In this document: positions 8,816-16,856 of the stretch, piece after piece
How positions within the stretch are numbered: position 1 is the first letter of the stretch
Layout: the number at the start of each line of letters is the position of its first letter
Source: Emticicia sp. C21
GTDB lineage: Bacteria > Bacteroidota > Bacteroidia > Cytophagales > Spirosomataceae
DNA length: 64,000 bases
Assembly (NCBI RefSeq): GCF_003418935.1
Contig: NZ_QVMT01000001.1
Location: 908,063-972,062 of the forward strand
Reading direction: 5' to 3'
The notes under the pieces: generated by a model
Seen by the model: the letters and a program-made list of their open reading frames with translations, nothing else
Told to the model about the DNA's origin: nothing
The model's database searches: none
Translations under genes and position numbers: made by a program

Positions 8816-9979
8816 TTAAAATCCTATACCTGCGTATAATTTTACATCATCAAGCGTAATAGTCGGGCCGCACATAATTACCAGACGCTCTACTACGTTG
8901 CGTAATTCACGTACGTTACCCGTCCAAGGCAAGCTTTTCATATACTCCATTGCCTCAGGTTCAAATTCTTTTACAGCATCGCCATATTCATCGGCTACAT
9001 CGTGCAGGAATTTATCTGCCAGTAATGGAATATCCGATTTACGGTCGGTCAAGGCCGGTACATGAATCGGAATTACGTTAAGACGATGGTATAAGTCTTC
9101 ACGGAAGTTTCCTTCGGCGATTTCTTTTTTCAGGTCTTTATTGGTAGCAGCAATTACACGCACATTTACTTTTATCTCTTTATCGCCACCTACACGTGTA
9201 ATTTTGCTTTCCTGCAAGGCTCTTAACACCTTAGCCTGTGCCGAAAGGCTCATATCGCCAATCTCATCAAGGAATAGCGTACCACCATCCGCCTGCTCGA
9301 ACTTACCGATTCTTTGCTTGATAGCTGAGGTGAAAGCACCTTTTTCGTGACCAAAAAGCTCACTTTCAATCAATTCTGATGGGATGGCCGCACAGTTTAC
9401 TTCAACAGAAGGTTGATTGCAACGGTTGCTTTTCTCATGAATCTGTTTGGCAACCATCTCTTTACCCGAGCCGTTTGGCCCTGTAATCAGCACACGAGCT
9501 TCCGTAGGCGCTACGCGGTCAATGGTATCTTTTACTTTCTTGATAAGGTCTGACTCCCCGACAATCTCATTGATTTTATAGATTCTGCGTTTCAGCGTTT
9601 TGATTACCTCTACGTCTTTGCTCTTTTCTATGGCATTGCGCACGGTCACGAGCAAACGGTTCAAATCAGGTGGTTTAGTAATGAAGTCAAAGGCACCACG
9701 TTTAGTAGCTTCAACCGCATTTTCAACGTTTCCGAAAGCAGAAATCATAACAAATTGGGTCATCACACCTTCTTCTTTCGCTTTCAGCAACATTTCCAAT
9801 CCGTCTAATTTGGGCATTTTTATATCGCACAAAGCTACATCGTAATGGGTTTTCAGCACCATTTCTAAACCTTCTTCACCGTCCTTTGCCTCATCTACTT
9901 CATATTCTTCATATTCTAAGATGTCTCGCAAAGCATCCCGAATACTTTTTTCATCATCAACTATTAGTAATTTAGCCAT
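8816..9979 (-). CDS. Sigma-54 activator-type (NtrC-like) response regulator lacking a DNA-binding domain
   Basis: The 387-residue protein has an N-terminal receiver (1-120) with the acidic pair DDE at 8-10, phosphoacceptor Asp near 52 (LCDIKMPKLDG) and conserved Lys in ITKPP. An AAA+ sigma-54 interaction domain follows, with Walker A GPNGSGKE, the loop GAFTSA (in FGHEKGAFTSA), Walker B GTLFLDEIGD and the PWTGNVREL arginine region. The chain stops about 30 residues after that motif (ITLDDVKLYAGIGF), where a Fis-type helix-turn-helix would normally begin. It should therefore activate sigma-54 RNA polymerase after phosphorylation but may act from solution or with a DNA-binding partner. No cognate kinase is adjacent. 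Confidence 0.92.
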   Translation of the reverse strand: MAKLLIVDDEKSIRDALRDILEYEEYEVDEAKDGEEGLEMVLKTHYDVALCDIKMPKLDGLEMLLKAKEEGVMTQFVMISAFGNVENAVEATKRGAFDFITKPPDLNRLLVTVRNAIEKSKDVEVIKTLKRRIYKINEIVGESDLIKKVKDTIDRVAPTEARVLITGPNGSGKEMVAKQIHEKSNRCNQPSVEVNCAAIPSELIESELFGHEKGAFTSAIKQRIGKFEQADGGTLFLDEIGDMSLSAQAKVLRALQESKITRVGGDKEIKVNVRVIAATNKDLKKEIAEGNFREDLYHRLNVIPIHVPALTDRKSDIPLLADKFLHDVADEYGDAVKEFEPEAMEYMKSLPWTGNVRELRNVVERLVIMCGPTITLDDVKLYAGIGF

Positions 9980-10020
9980 CTGGGTTATTAAGGAGAGTGT
10001 ATAATTAAGTAAATAAGGTT

Positions 10021-10058
10021 CGTCTATTTAGACGCAAAGTAATGAAAAAATAACAAAA
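10021..10058 (-). promoter_or_regulatory. Candidate promoter and palindrome upstream of the sigma-54 activator gene
   Basis: On the minus strand a TTTTTG tract is followed by ATTACTTTGC, close to but not a perfect -7 box. Immediately downstream is the 14-bp palindrome CGTCTATTTAGACG (10021-10034), in the expected start of the transcript about 42-55 bases before the ATG. It could be an operator. This is inference from position and symmetry only. Confidence 0.35.
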
Positions 10059-10190
10059 ACCTTGACAAAATTCTTTTAAAATAGATTTTACTCTATCTTA
10101 ACGCCGTTTAATCAGTTCTCTTTCTATTAACAAATGAGGCCCGTATATTGTTAATAGTTTGCAGACAATTTTGATAAGAACCCGGACTTT

Positions 10191-11666
10191 ATGAATGCAG
10201 GAATTATTGGTGCAGGTATTGGTGGCATTGCCACGGCGATTCGCTTACGCAACAAAGGTTATGAAGTAGAAGTTTTTGAAGCCAATAATTATCCGGGAGG
10301 GAAACTAAGCAGTTTCGAGCAGGGCAGTTATCGTTTCGATGCTGGGCCCTCTTTATTTACCATGCCACAGCTGGTAGAAGAACTGTTTGAATTATCAGGC
10401 AAATTAGTCAACGATTATTTTGAATATATCAGACTACCAGAAATATGCCGATACTTCTGGGAAGACGGTACAAGGCTAAATGTATCTGCCAATACGCAAG
10501 AATTTGCGCAGGAAGCTGAAAAACAATTGGGCGAGCCTGCTGAAAAAACCACGAAAATGCTAAAAGATAGCGCTTTTAAGTATGAAATATTAAGCGGGCT
10601 ATTTCTTGAAGACTCCCTTCATAAACTATCCACCTGGACTTCTGCCAAAGCATTGAAAGGATACATGAATCTGCATAGATTAGGTATTTTTAATACTATG
10701 AATGCAGCTAACGAACAGTTTTTTTCTACGCCCAAAGCCGTGCAACTATTCAACCGTTATGCGACATATAACGGATCTGACCCCTATCAGACACCGGCTA
10801 CCATGAATATCATCCCTCATCTGGAATACAATATCGGGGCATTTTTTCCGAAAAATGGTATGTTTGGCATTACTGAAAGCCTGGTAGAATTGGCAAAGGA
10901 TTTAGGAGTGAAGTTTCATTTCAATACCCGGGTGAAAGAAATAGTTGTGGAGAATAAAAAGGTAAAGGGTTTAAAAATTGCAAAGGCAGAAGAGGATAAA
11001 ACCGAAGATTTTCGGGCGTTTGATATAGTAGTGAGTAATATGGATATTACCCCTACTTACAGAAAACTCTTGCCAAATGCCAAACACCCTGAAAAGCTAC
11101 TCAATCAACCCAAAAGCGGCTCAGGTTTGATTTTTTATTGGGGAATCAAAAAAGAGTTCCCAGAGTTGGGCTTACACAATATTTTCTTTTCGGACAATTA
11201 TAAAGTAGAATTTGAACATCAGTTTCAGAAGAAGTCCATTTATAATGACCCAACGATTTATCTGAATATCACTTCGAAATACAAAAAAGATGATGCTCCG
11301 GCTGACTGCGAAAACTGGTTTATCTTACTGAATGCGCCTGCCAATGACGGACAGGATTGGGACAAACTCATTGCAGAAGCCCGACAAAATGTAATTGATA
11401 AACTCAATAGAAATCTGAAAACCGATATTGCTACCTTAATAGAATCAGAAAGCATTCTTGACCCAAGAAGTATAGAAATGAAAACTTCCTCAGTTCAAGG
11501 AGCTTTATATGGTAATAGCTCGAATAATAAGTTTGCGGCATTTCTCCGCCACGCAAATTTCTCATCAAGAATCAGGAATTTGTATTTTGTTGGGGGAAGT
11601 GTGCATCCGGGCGGTGGAATACCTTTAGCGCTTTCTTCTGCTAAGATTGTTGGGGGGATGGTTTAG
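10191..11666 (+). CDS. CrtI/CrtD-type carotenoid desaturase (phytoene desaturase family)
   Basis: The 491-residue FAD enzyme starts with a Rossmann fold (GAGIGGIATAIRLRNKGY, residues 6-23) followed by EANNYPGGKLSS and DAGPSLFTMP, typical of CrtI-family carotene desaturases and hydroxycarotenoid 3,4-desaturases. The C-terminal signature YFVGGSVHPGGGIPLALSSA is also characteristic. It probably introduces double bonds into a carotenoid backbone at the membrane. No crtB, crtZ or crtY gene is adjacent, so CrtI and CrtD (or a flexirubin-related oxidase) cannot be told apart here. Its stop codon overlaps that of the converging gene at 11663. Confidence 0.85.
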   Translation: MNAGIIGAGIGGIATAIRLRNKGYEVEVFEANNYPGGKLSSFEQGSYRFDAGPSLFTMPQLVEELFELSGKLVNDYFEYIRLPEICRYFWEDGTRLNVSANTQEFAQEAEKQLGEPAEKTTKMLKDSAFKYEILSGLFLEDSLHKLSTWTSAKALKGYMNLHRLGIFNTMNAANEQFFSTPKAVQLFNRYATYNGSDPYQTPATMNIIPHLEYNIGAFFPKNGMFGITESLVELAKDLGVKFHFNTRVKEIVVENKKVKGLKIAKAEEDKTEDFRAFDIVVSNMDITPTYRKLLPNAKHPEKLLNQPKSGSGLIFYWGIKKEFPELGLHNIFFSDNYKVEFEHQFQKKSIYNDPTIYLNITSKYKKDDAPADCENWFILLNAPANDGQDWDKLIAEARQNVIDKLNRNLKTDIATLIESESILDPRSIEMKTSSVQGALYGNSSNNKFAAFLRHANFSSRIRNLYFVGGSVHPGGGIPLALSSAKIVGGMV

Positions 11667-12211
11667 TGAAATAAACTATTAAACCATGATTTTTTACTCT
11701 TCTTAGGTTCTTCATATAAGGTTGGAACATAGTAGTCAGTAAATAATGATGCCCAAGGAGTATATCCAGCATCTAATTTTTCGAAATCATCAAATCTAAT
11801 TTTTTGCTGTGTTTTTAACAAAATGCCTTTAATCTTGTCTGGTAGCATTTCGAAGTTTAGAAATTCGGCAGGTCTAGCAATTAAATGATAGGTTATATCA
11901 AAATCACCTGGGCATGCAAATGTCTTATCAAAAATTAAAATTCCCTTCTTAGCATAAGAACTATAGCCAACAAGAGAGGAAATACTTGATAATTTAAAGT
12001 ATTTTGCCAGATGAGGGCTTATGATAGCCTCTGTAAATGGCTCAAGATTATCAATAAAATCATTGAGTATAATATTGTCTTCCGCATTACTTGCAATCAT
12101 ATCAGGCAATATTCCTCCCGCGGAAGTAAACTGAGCTATAGTTCTATTTTCTCCCAAAAAACACCAATCAATATCCATTTCGATTTGGTAATCTCGCGTA
12201 TACTCTTTCAT
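11663..12211 (-). CDS. Uncharacterised 182-residue protein, third gene of the hydrolase-tail array
   Basis: I do not recognise a family. The protein is soluble, acidic in the middle and basic at the end (EEPKKSKKSWFNSLFH), with no signal peptide or membrane helix. It is more AT-rich than the core genes nearby. It lies directly downstream of a copy of the alpha/beta hydrolase 3' end (12252-12348), just as the unrelated 170-residue gene lies downstream of the intact hydrolase. Solitary, soluble, fast-changing small genes in such arrays are often immunity-type proteins, but no toxin is present, so this is only a suggestion. Confidence 0.7.
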   Translation of the reverse strand: MKEYTRDYQIEMDIDWCFLGENRTIAQFTSAGGILPDMIASNAEDNIILNDFIDNLEPFTEAIISPHLAKYFKLSSISSLVGYSSYAKKGILIFDKTFACPGDFDITYHLIARPAEFLNFEMLPDKIKGILLKTQQKIRFDDFEKLDAGYTPWASLFTDYYVPTLYEEPKKSKKSWFNSLFH

Positions 12212-12251
12212 GATTTCTCAATTTAGCTATAAAATATTATAGTCGAAATAA

Positions 12252-12348
12252 TCACCCAATAAACCCAACCACAGCCTCAACAAACTCATTAGGCTTATCA
12301 GCCTGAATCCAATGCCCAGCCCCCTCAATAGTTTCGACCGTAGCATTT
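12252..12348 (-). pseudogene. Orphan copy 1 of the alpha/beta hydrolase 3' end
   Basis: About 97 bases match the last 32 codons of the intact hydrolase at 13960-14724, with about eight differences in 89 aligned bases. Homology runs exactly up to the stop codon TGA at one side and ends at GTAGCATT on the other, where the palindromic element begins. Only the tail is present, with no start or catalytic residues except the His region. Confidence 0.9.
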
Positions 12349-12350
12349 TA

Positions 12351-12486
12351 TGTTCCATCAGAGTCTCCCGTGTGTGAAAGCCCAAAGTTTAGCAAGGGGA
12401 CTCTGATGGCTAGAATTTAGGCTATCCCATCACTAAGACTCTTGCCATCAGTGTCCCCTCCTATCGTCAGGAGACACTGATGGAAC
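12351..12486. repeat. Palindromic REP/MITE-like element, copy 1
   Basis: Outer inverted ends are TGTTCCATCAG and CTGATGGAACT. Two inner hairpins are present: CCATCAGAGT with ACTCTGATGG (12355-12409) and CCATCAGTGTC with GACACTGATGG (12445-12483). A nearly identical copy is at 13262-13400. Clustered palindromes with a shared CCATCAG foot resemble REP sequences mobilised by RAYT transposases, but none is encoded in the window. Confidence 0.85.
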
Positions 12487-12510
12487 TTCAAATATCGTAT
12501 CTTTCAGAAA

Positions 12511-12870
12511 TCAATTCACATCTTCTTGTAAAAACGCGACATATGCTTTTACTATCGGATATATTTCACTAGTTGGTATTTCTATGTATTCTTTCATATC
12601 AAATTGATTAAGAAGGATATCAAAGTACAGTTTTGTTATTTTATCTTCGGTTACAATAAAATGCAATTCTGACCCCCACCATTGGAATTGTTTTAATTTG
12701 TTATTAATAACTTTTTCTAAATCAGCTAAGTCTTCTTCTAATCCTATTCGATTAAAAGTAGTCAAGATTTCTCCAATTCTTTCATTTGGAGTAAATGTTT
12801 CTATATACTTTACAATATCTATTCTACCAGTATGTAGAATATAATTTTCTTTTTTCAACTCAAATTCCAT
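12511..12870 (-). CDS. Uncharacterised 119-residue soluble protein, second gene of the array
   Basis: I do not recognise a family. It is a small, acidic, soluble protein with no signal peptide. It has a central aromatic patch (LKQFQWWGSELHFIVTED) and a C-terminal helix with PIVKAYVAFLQED. The ATG at 12870 opens it and the stop is 24 bases before the palindromic element. AT content is high compared with flanking genes. Context (between two hydrolase-tail copies, with unrelated small genes either side) suggests cassette-like acquisition. An immunity or antitoxin-type role is possible but unproven. Confidence 0.65.
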   Translation of the reverse strand: MEFELKKENYILHTGRIDIVKYIETFTPNERIGEILTTFNRIGLEEDLADLEKVINNKLKQFQWWGSELHFIVTEDKITKLYFDILLNQFDMKEYIEIPTSEIYPIVKAYVAFLQEDVN

Positions 12871-13162
12871 CGTTTATATTATTGCTTAAAACATTAGAGA
12901 AAGATGGCTAAGGCTTTATATTTCCTAAAATTGAATTTGATTTTATGTTTTCCCTGTTTGGTTGAATTTCATTCAGTCATATCGTCAGCCGTTTTAAAAA
13001 CGGCTAACGATAAATATAGTTTGGAGAACGAGAATCATTTATTATTCTTCCTTTTTATGATTCTAATTACTATAAACAATATTATAAAAATCAGTAAAAG
13101 CCCAAATAAAGGTGTGATTTCAAAACTAATTAAACTCATTTAATGATATACGTTTTAAGATT
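12871..13162. other. AT-rich spacer of the array with one weak ORF
   Basis: About 290 bases lie between the 119-residue gene and tail copy 2. A plus-strand frame at 12904-13143 (79 codons, one hydrophobic stretch LLFFLFMILITINNIIKI) is the only open frame. Low-complexity codon use and the lack of a clear ribosome binding site make it doubtful. No RNA gene or hairpin was recognised. Confidence 0.4.
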
Positions 13163-13258
13163 TCACCCAATAAACCCAACCACAACCTCCACAAACTCAT
13201 TAGGCTTATCAGTCTGAATCCAGTGGCCCGCACCATTAATGGTTTCAACAGTAGCATT
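13163..13258 (-). pseudogene. Orphan copy 2 of the alpha/beta hydrolase 3' end
   Basis: About 96 bases match the last 32 codons of the intact hydrolase, with about eleven differences in 89 aligned bases. They end at the same stop codon and the same GTAGCATT boundary as copy 1. The two copies differ from each other as much as from the intact gene, so they are not recent exact duplicates. Confidence 0.9.
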
Positions 13259-13261
13259 TTA

Positions 13262-13400
13262 TGTTCCATCAGAGTCTCCCGTGTGTGAAAGCCCAAAGTT
13301 TAGCAAGGGGACTCTGATGGCTAGGATTTAGGCATACCCCATCACTAAGACTCTTGCCATTAGTGTCCCTTCCTAATGTCAGGTGACACAAATGGAACAT
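13262..13400. repeat. Palindromic REP/MITE-like element, copy 2
   Basis: It shares the layout of the element at 12351-12486. The first hairpin (CCATCAGAGT with ACTCTGATGG) is identical. The second hairpin has decayed (CCATTAGTGTC against GTGACACAAATGG). Outer ends are TGTTCCAT and ATGGAACA. It is inserted after the same GTAGCATTTT junction of the hydrolase tail. Confidence 0.85.
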
Positions 13401-13412
13401 AGAATACTATTC

Positions 13413-13925
13413 CTATAGCAACATATCAGGAGTATTTTTTAATTCTTCTACAATCTTAGCCCACCATTGCAGAATTTCAATAAGCTCATCCAATGTCATT
13501 TCAAATATTTCTGGTATTCTGTTAATCTCACTTATAATATGCCATAACTCTTCTACAACAAATACCTTATCTAAAGTAATACTATATACGATAGTAGGAC
13601 CAAATTCATAAGCAATTAAATTTACCAAGACTCCCAAATTGTTTTTTGTTGTGTCCATGCCACCCCAATATAAAACAATCGGATTAGGGAAAGGATGATC
13701 TTCCCAATAACCATTAAAGTGTTTATTGGCAAAATCTATTTTATTGGCGCTTTCTTTAAAAGCAAAAATTTTGCTGTAAAGCATTTCAATATCTATAACA
13801 CTGGTCATGGTTAAAACATGACCTAAGTTTTCTTTCCTTTTATCGTCAAATAGTATTTCGACGAAATACTCATTTGAAAAACTATTTAGTGTTTTTGCAA
13901 TCTCAAATGGCCTGTGTTTATCCAT
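13413..13925 (-). CDS. Uncharacterised 170-residue soluble protein, first gene of the array
   Basis: I do not recognise a family. The protein is soluble with a mixed alpha/beta look (YFVEILFDDKRKENLGHVLT start region, NPIVLYWGGMDTT in the middle) and ends in an amphipathic helix (LDELIEILQWWAKIVEELK). It has no signal peptide. It begins 35 bases after the stop of the intact hydrolase on the same strand, so it may be co-transcribed with it. It occupies the same position relative to the hydrolase 3' end as the other two array genes do to the tail copies. Confidence 0.7.
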   Translation of the reverse strand: MDKHRPFEIAKTLNSFSNEYFVEILFDDKRKENLGHVLTMTSVIDIEMLYSKIFAFKESANKIDFANKHFNGYWEDHPFPNPIVLYWGGMDTTKNNLGVLVNLIAYEFGPTIVYSITLDKVFVVEELWHIISEINRIPEIFEMTLDELIEILQWWAKIVEELKNTPDMLL

Positions 13926-13959
13926 TTCCTTGATTTACTTTTAGTCCTTTCACAAACCT

Positions 13960-14724
13960 TCACTCAATAAACCCAAGCACCACCTCCACAAACTCATTAG
14001 GTTTATCAGCCTGAATCCAATGCCCTGCCCCCTCAATGGTTTCGACAGTAGCATTTGGGAAGATTTTTTTAATAGCTGGAATATCCTCATCATAAATATA
14101 ACCCGACTCACTGCCTCTTAGAAACAAAACAGGCTCTGATATTTCACGGGTATCAGTAAAATCACCTCCAATCTGATATATTTCCCGGCTTAGAACTGGC
14201 AGATTTATTCGCCAATCGAATTTGCCTAATTCATTACGATAGAGGTTTTTTAACAAAAACTGACGCTCGCCTACGCTCGTTACGTAGCGGTCTAATTGCA
14301 GTTCGGCTTCTTTTCTATTGGTTAGTTTATCTAAATCAATAGAGTTCAATCCTTGAATGATGTGTCCGTGGTGGGATGGATAATATTTAGGAGCAATATC
14401 AACAATTATTAACTTACTGAACTTCCCTTCATGTTTCATGGCAAAGTGCATCACCGTCTTTCCTCCCATCGAATGACCAATAATAATCGGTTTATCCAGT
14501 TGGTGTTCGTCAATAAATTCGCTCAAATCTTCGGCCATGAGTTCATAACTGAATTCTTCACTGCGCGGCGACTGTCCATGATTACGGGCATCTAAAGCAT
14601 AGACAGCAAAGCCCTTGTCGGCTATCATTTTACTAATCGTAAACCAGTTGTCGGAAGAGCCAAAAACGCCATGAAGAATTAATACAGGCTGTCCTTCGCC
14701 TGTTTTTCGGTAAAAAAGTTTCAT
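13960..14724 (-). CDS. Alpha/beta hydrolase (YbfF/ABHD11-like esterase)
   Basis: The 254-residue protein has the canonical hydrolase motifs. The oxyanion segment LHGVFGSSDNW (about 18-28) and DARNHGQSP are present. The nucleophile elbow GHSMGG places Ser at 85. A late acid follows in the LFLRGSESGYI region. The catalytic His sits in GAGHWIQADKP near the C-terminus. Sequence style is that of the YbfF/ABHD11 esterase group; the substrate is unknown. The 3' end of this gene (from about GTAGCATT to the stop) is the segment duplicated twice downstream, so it behaves like an attachment site. Confidence 0.92.
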   Translation of the reverse strand: MKLFYRKTGEGQPVLILHGVFGSSDNWFTISKMIADKGFAVYALDARNHGQSPRSEEFSYELMAEDLSEFIDEHQLDKPIIIGHSMGGKTVMHFAMKHEGKFSKLIIVDIAPKYYPSHHGHIIQGLNSIDLDKLTNRKEAELQLDRYVTSVGERQFLLKNLYRNELGKFDWRINLPVLSREIYQIGGDFTDTREISEPVLFLRGSESGYIYDEDIPAIKKIFPNATVETIEGAGHWIQADKPNEFVEVVLGFIE

Positions 14725-14768
14725 CTGTTGGTTATAGTTAAGCTATTTATTGGCAAAGATATGGAATA

Positions 14769-14907
14769 ATTGAGTGATTGAGTGATTGAGTGATTGAGTG
14801 ATTAAATTTATTTTGACATATCTCAATTTAGTCAACGAAATCCTCAAATCAGGTTAATCAGAGTTCATGACTAATGATTAATCACTAAATCACTCATTCA
14901 CTCAATT
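14769..14907. repeat. Octamer composite repeat, copy B
   Basis: Four ATTGAGTG units (14769-14800) are followed by a ~75-base middle and an inverted right arm (AATCACTAAATCACTCATTC, then ACTCAATTA). The right arm supplies the stop codon of the aldose-epimerase gene that ends at 14902, so repeat and coding sequence overlap slightly. Confidence 0.8.
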
Positions 14908-15771
14908 AACTTCCACCGTCCATGTTCTTTCAAAAATTTCATTGGCACTCAATTGATTGATGCCCTCTTTCTCCGTTAATTGCTGATTATGGTTGGCGCT
15001 GTCTGCGATTCCGCACCAAGGCTCAATACACACAAAATCAGCATTTTTGGCTGCCCAGATACCTAAAAATGGGAAGCCTTTAAAATCAAATGTTAACTGA
15101 TGTGCTGTTCTATCTGATTTCAGGGTAACACGATCCGGCTGTAAATGCTTAAACACGAGTGCATCCTGATAAAATAATTCTTTGGTTAGTGGAATACGAC
15201 CATTTTCTACTGGAAGTTTTTCTGGCGCTGCCTCAATCAAACCCTCCTTAGTCAAAGGCCAGCGCATCAGGTCTTCAGTAGTATTGAACTCCAGATAATA
15301 ATCTTCATAGCTTGTTCCTCCTACCACAGGCACTTTAAAGGCCGGGTGTCCACCTATTGAGAAAAACATCTCTGTATTACCTGTATTTGTTACTTCATAT
15401 TTTACAGATAGTTGATTTCCATCCAGAGAATAATGTAAGCGCAATTCGAATAAAAAAGGAAATACAGTGAGCGAAGTTACATCAGATTTCAACAAGAAAG
15501 TTACACTCTCTTCGGTTTGGTTTTCTACTGTAAATACACGCTCGCGGGCAAACCCGTGGCGAGGTAAATTATAGTTTTTGCCCTCATATATAAAGCTATC
15601 CTCTTTCACAGAACCTATGATAGGAAACAGCACAGGTGAAGATTTACCCCAGAAAGCAGGGTCGGCCGACCACATATATTCTATTTGAGAAGCCTGATGG
15701 ACAAGGCTTACTAGTTCGGCTCCTTTAGGGTTTATAGTAGCACTAATGACAGCGTTTGTGATGTTTATCAT
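14902..15771 (-). CDS. Aldose 1-epimerase family protein (LacX-like)
   Basis: The 289-residue protein has a galactose-mutarotase-type beta-sandwich pattern. GAELVSLVHQ near the start, SSPVLFPIIGSV, RHGFARERVF and the histidine motif SIGGHPAFKVP (about 138-148) match the LacX/YeaD-type branch, where these histidines and a late Glu (CIEPWCGIAD) form the active site. It probably interconverts anomers of a hexose or hexose-6-phosphate in the cytoplasm. The substrate is unknown. The final codon and stop lie in the right arm of an octamer composite repeat, so the C-terminus may have been trimmed or replaced by it. Confidence 0.87.
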   Translation of the reverse strand: MINITNAVISATINPKGAELVSLVHQASQIEYMWSADPAFWGKSSPVLFPIIGSVKEDSFIYEGKNYNLPRHGFARERVFTVENQTEESVTFLLKSDVTSLTVFPFLFELRLHYSLDGNQLSVKYEVTNTGNTEMFFSIGGHPAFKVPVVGGTSYEDYYLEFNTTEDLMRWPLTKEGLIEAAPEKLPVENGRIPLTKELFYQDALVFKHLQPDRVTLKSDRTAHQLTFDFKGFPFLGIWAAKNADFVCIEPWCGIADSANHNQQLTEKEGINQLSANEIFERTWTVEVN

Positions 15772-15887
15772 ACAATTGAATCAGGAATAATCGGTGCGCA
15801 AGATACATATCTCTCTTAACTCTTACCTAAAAGAGCGAGATTATTTCTGATTCAACAAATATGGTGACTGAATGTTTAAACTGGAGT

Positions 15888-15922
15888 ATATAAAAAAACA
15901 AAGGTAAGGTTAGTACCTTACC
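15888..15922 (-). terminator. Terminator of the 139-residue exported-protein gene
   Basis: An 8-bp perfect stem GGTAAGGT/ACCTTACC with loop TAGT is followed on the minus strand by TTTGTTTTTTTATA. It lies about 60 bases beyond the stop of the gene at 15983. Confidence 0.8.
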
Positions 15923-15982
15923 CTGTCGTTTACGAAAAAGCATTATTAATAAAACTCATTTATTAATCTTTTCTACCATCTG

Positions 15983-16402
15983 TTAGAATCCTCTACCATA
16001 GCGGTCGTTGTAACGGCCACTAGCATATCCTCTGCTATAATCATTGTAGCTAATACGGTCTCTATCACGTTTTTCGCGGGCAATCCAGCTATTCAATATC
16101 GCTAAATCCTGTGCCAGTTCGCGACGTTCCATCGGGTCTAATCTACCATCACGTTTGAAACGATTTTCTTTCACCTCAATTCTTTCTGCCTCACGCATCA
16201 AAGGTTTCGCTTCTCTTGAAGTAATCCTTCCACTTTCAACTCCATTAGCAATCTGACGGCGTGCCTCACGTTGGTAGCTATCTACTCTGTCATACCCATT
16301 ATCATTTCTTCCGTAGCGACCATCACGTTTATCATATCCTCTTTGCGCGTTAGCACCGATGGCTCCTGCCACCAACATTGCTATCATGATTAACTTTCTC
16401 AT
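15983..16402 (-). CDS. Small exported Arg/Tyr/Asp-rich protein
   Basis: The 139-residue protein has a clear signal peptide (MRKLIMIAMLVAGAIGANAQ, cleavage after about residue 20). The mature part is rich in Arg, Asp, Tyr and Gly, with a helical middle (RREARRQIANGVESG-like, then AKPLMREAERIE) and Gly/Tyr/Arg low-complexity ends. Similar small periplasmic proteins occur in Cytophagales with no assigned function. It has its own terminator at 15888-15922 and no co-directional neighbour nearby, so it is likely monocistronic. Confidence 0.8.
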   Translation of the reverse strand: MRKLIMIAMLVAGAIGANAQRGYDKRDGRYGRNDNGYDRVDSYQREARRQIANGVESGRITSREAKPLMREAERIEVKENRFKRDGRLDPMERRELAQDLAILNSWIAREKRDRDRISYNDYSRGYASGRYNDRYGRGF

Positions 16403-16833
16403 AGTGAATTTCTGGTTATGTTATTTTTTGTTTTTTAAACTTATTTGAATCTTAGATGTAAAAGAATAGCCCGGGGTTTATTGCCAATTTGTTAATGATT
16501 CGTTAAGGGATTTAATAGACTGAAAATGAGTACATTACGAAGCTATAAACAGATTAAACCTATATTTGAGAGTGTTTTGTAGGATTTTGGTTTAACTGAT
16601 AGATGCAATTATTTTTAAATGTCTGAATAGTCAGAGATTGTCTTCCATTATTATAGTTGGCAGAAACACGATAATGCCCTGCCTCTAAACTTTCGCATTT
16701 TTTAGAACCATGTCTGGAGTTTTTTCTTAAACACTCATCTAAAACCGACAACCTTCACTGCAAAATCAAGAGATTTGATACTTCTTTTTTTCCGTCTTAT
16801 CAAAATATTTATACGCCCCTTTTGATAAGTCTA
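16403..16833. other. 430-base spacer with one weak minus-strand ORF
   Basis: The only open frame is minus 16560-16751 (63 codons, TTG start directly after a stop, containing NNGRQSLTIQTFKNNCIYQL). It could be a remnant or a very small protein, but it has no ATG or obvious ribosome binding site. The right end holds the promoter region of the TolC-type gene. No RNA gene was recognised. Confidence 0.35.
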
Positions 16834-16841
16834 TACCTTTG
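16834..16841 (+). promoter_or_regulatory. Probable -7 promoter box of the TolC-type gene
   Basis: TACCTTTG is an exact TAnnTTTG match, 15 bases before the ATG at 16857. It overlaps an in-frame TTG at 16839. That TTG is therefore unlikely to be translated, which supports the ATG start. Confidence 0.5.
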
Positions 16842-16856
16842 AAAAAAAATCGAAGT

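Noticed and set aside
12904-13143. 79-codon plus-strand frame in the array spacer
   Set aside because: Low-complexity composition, no clear ribosome binding site and no family resemblance; noted only within the spacer entry.
16560-16751. 63-codon minus-strand frame
   Set aside because: TTG start directly after a stop codon and no promoter or binding site; too weak to call a gene.
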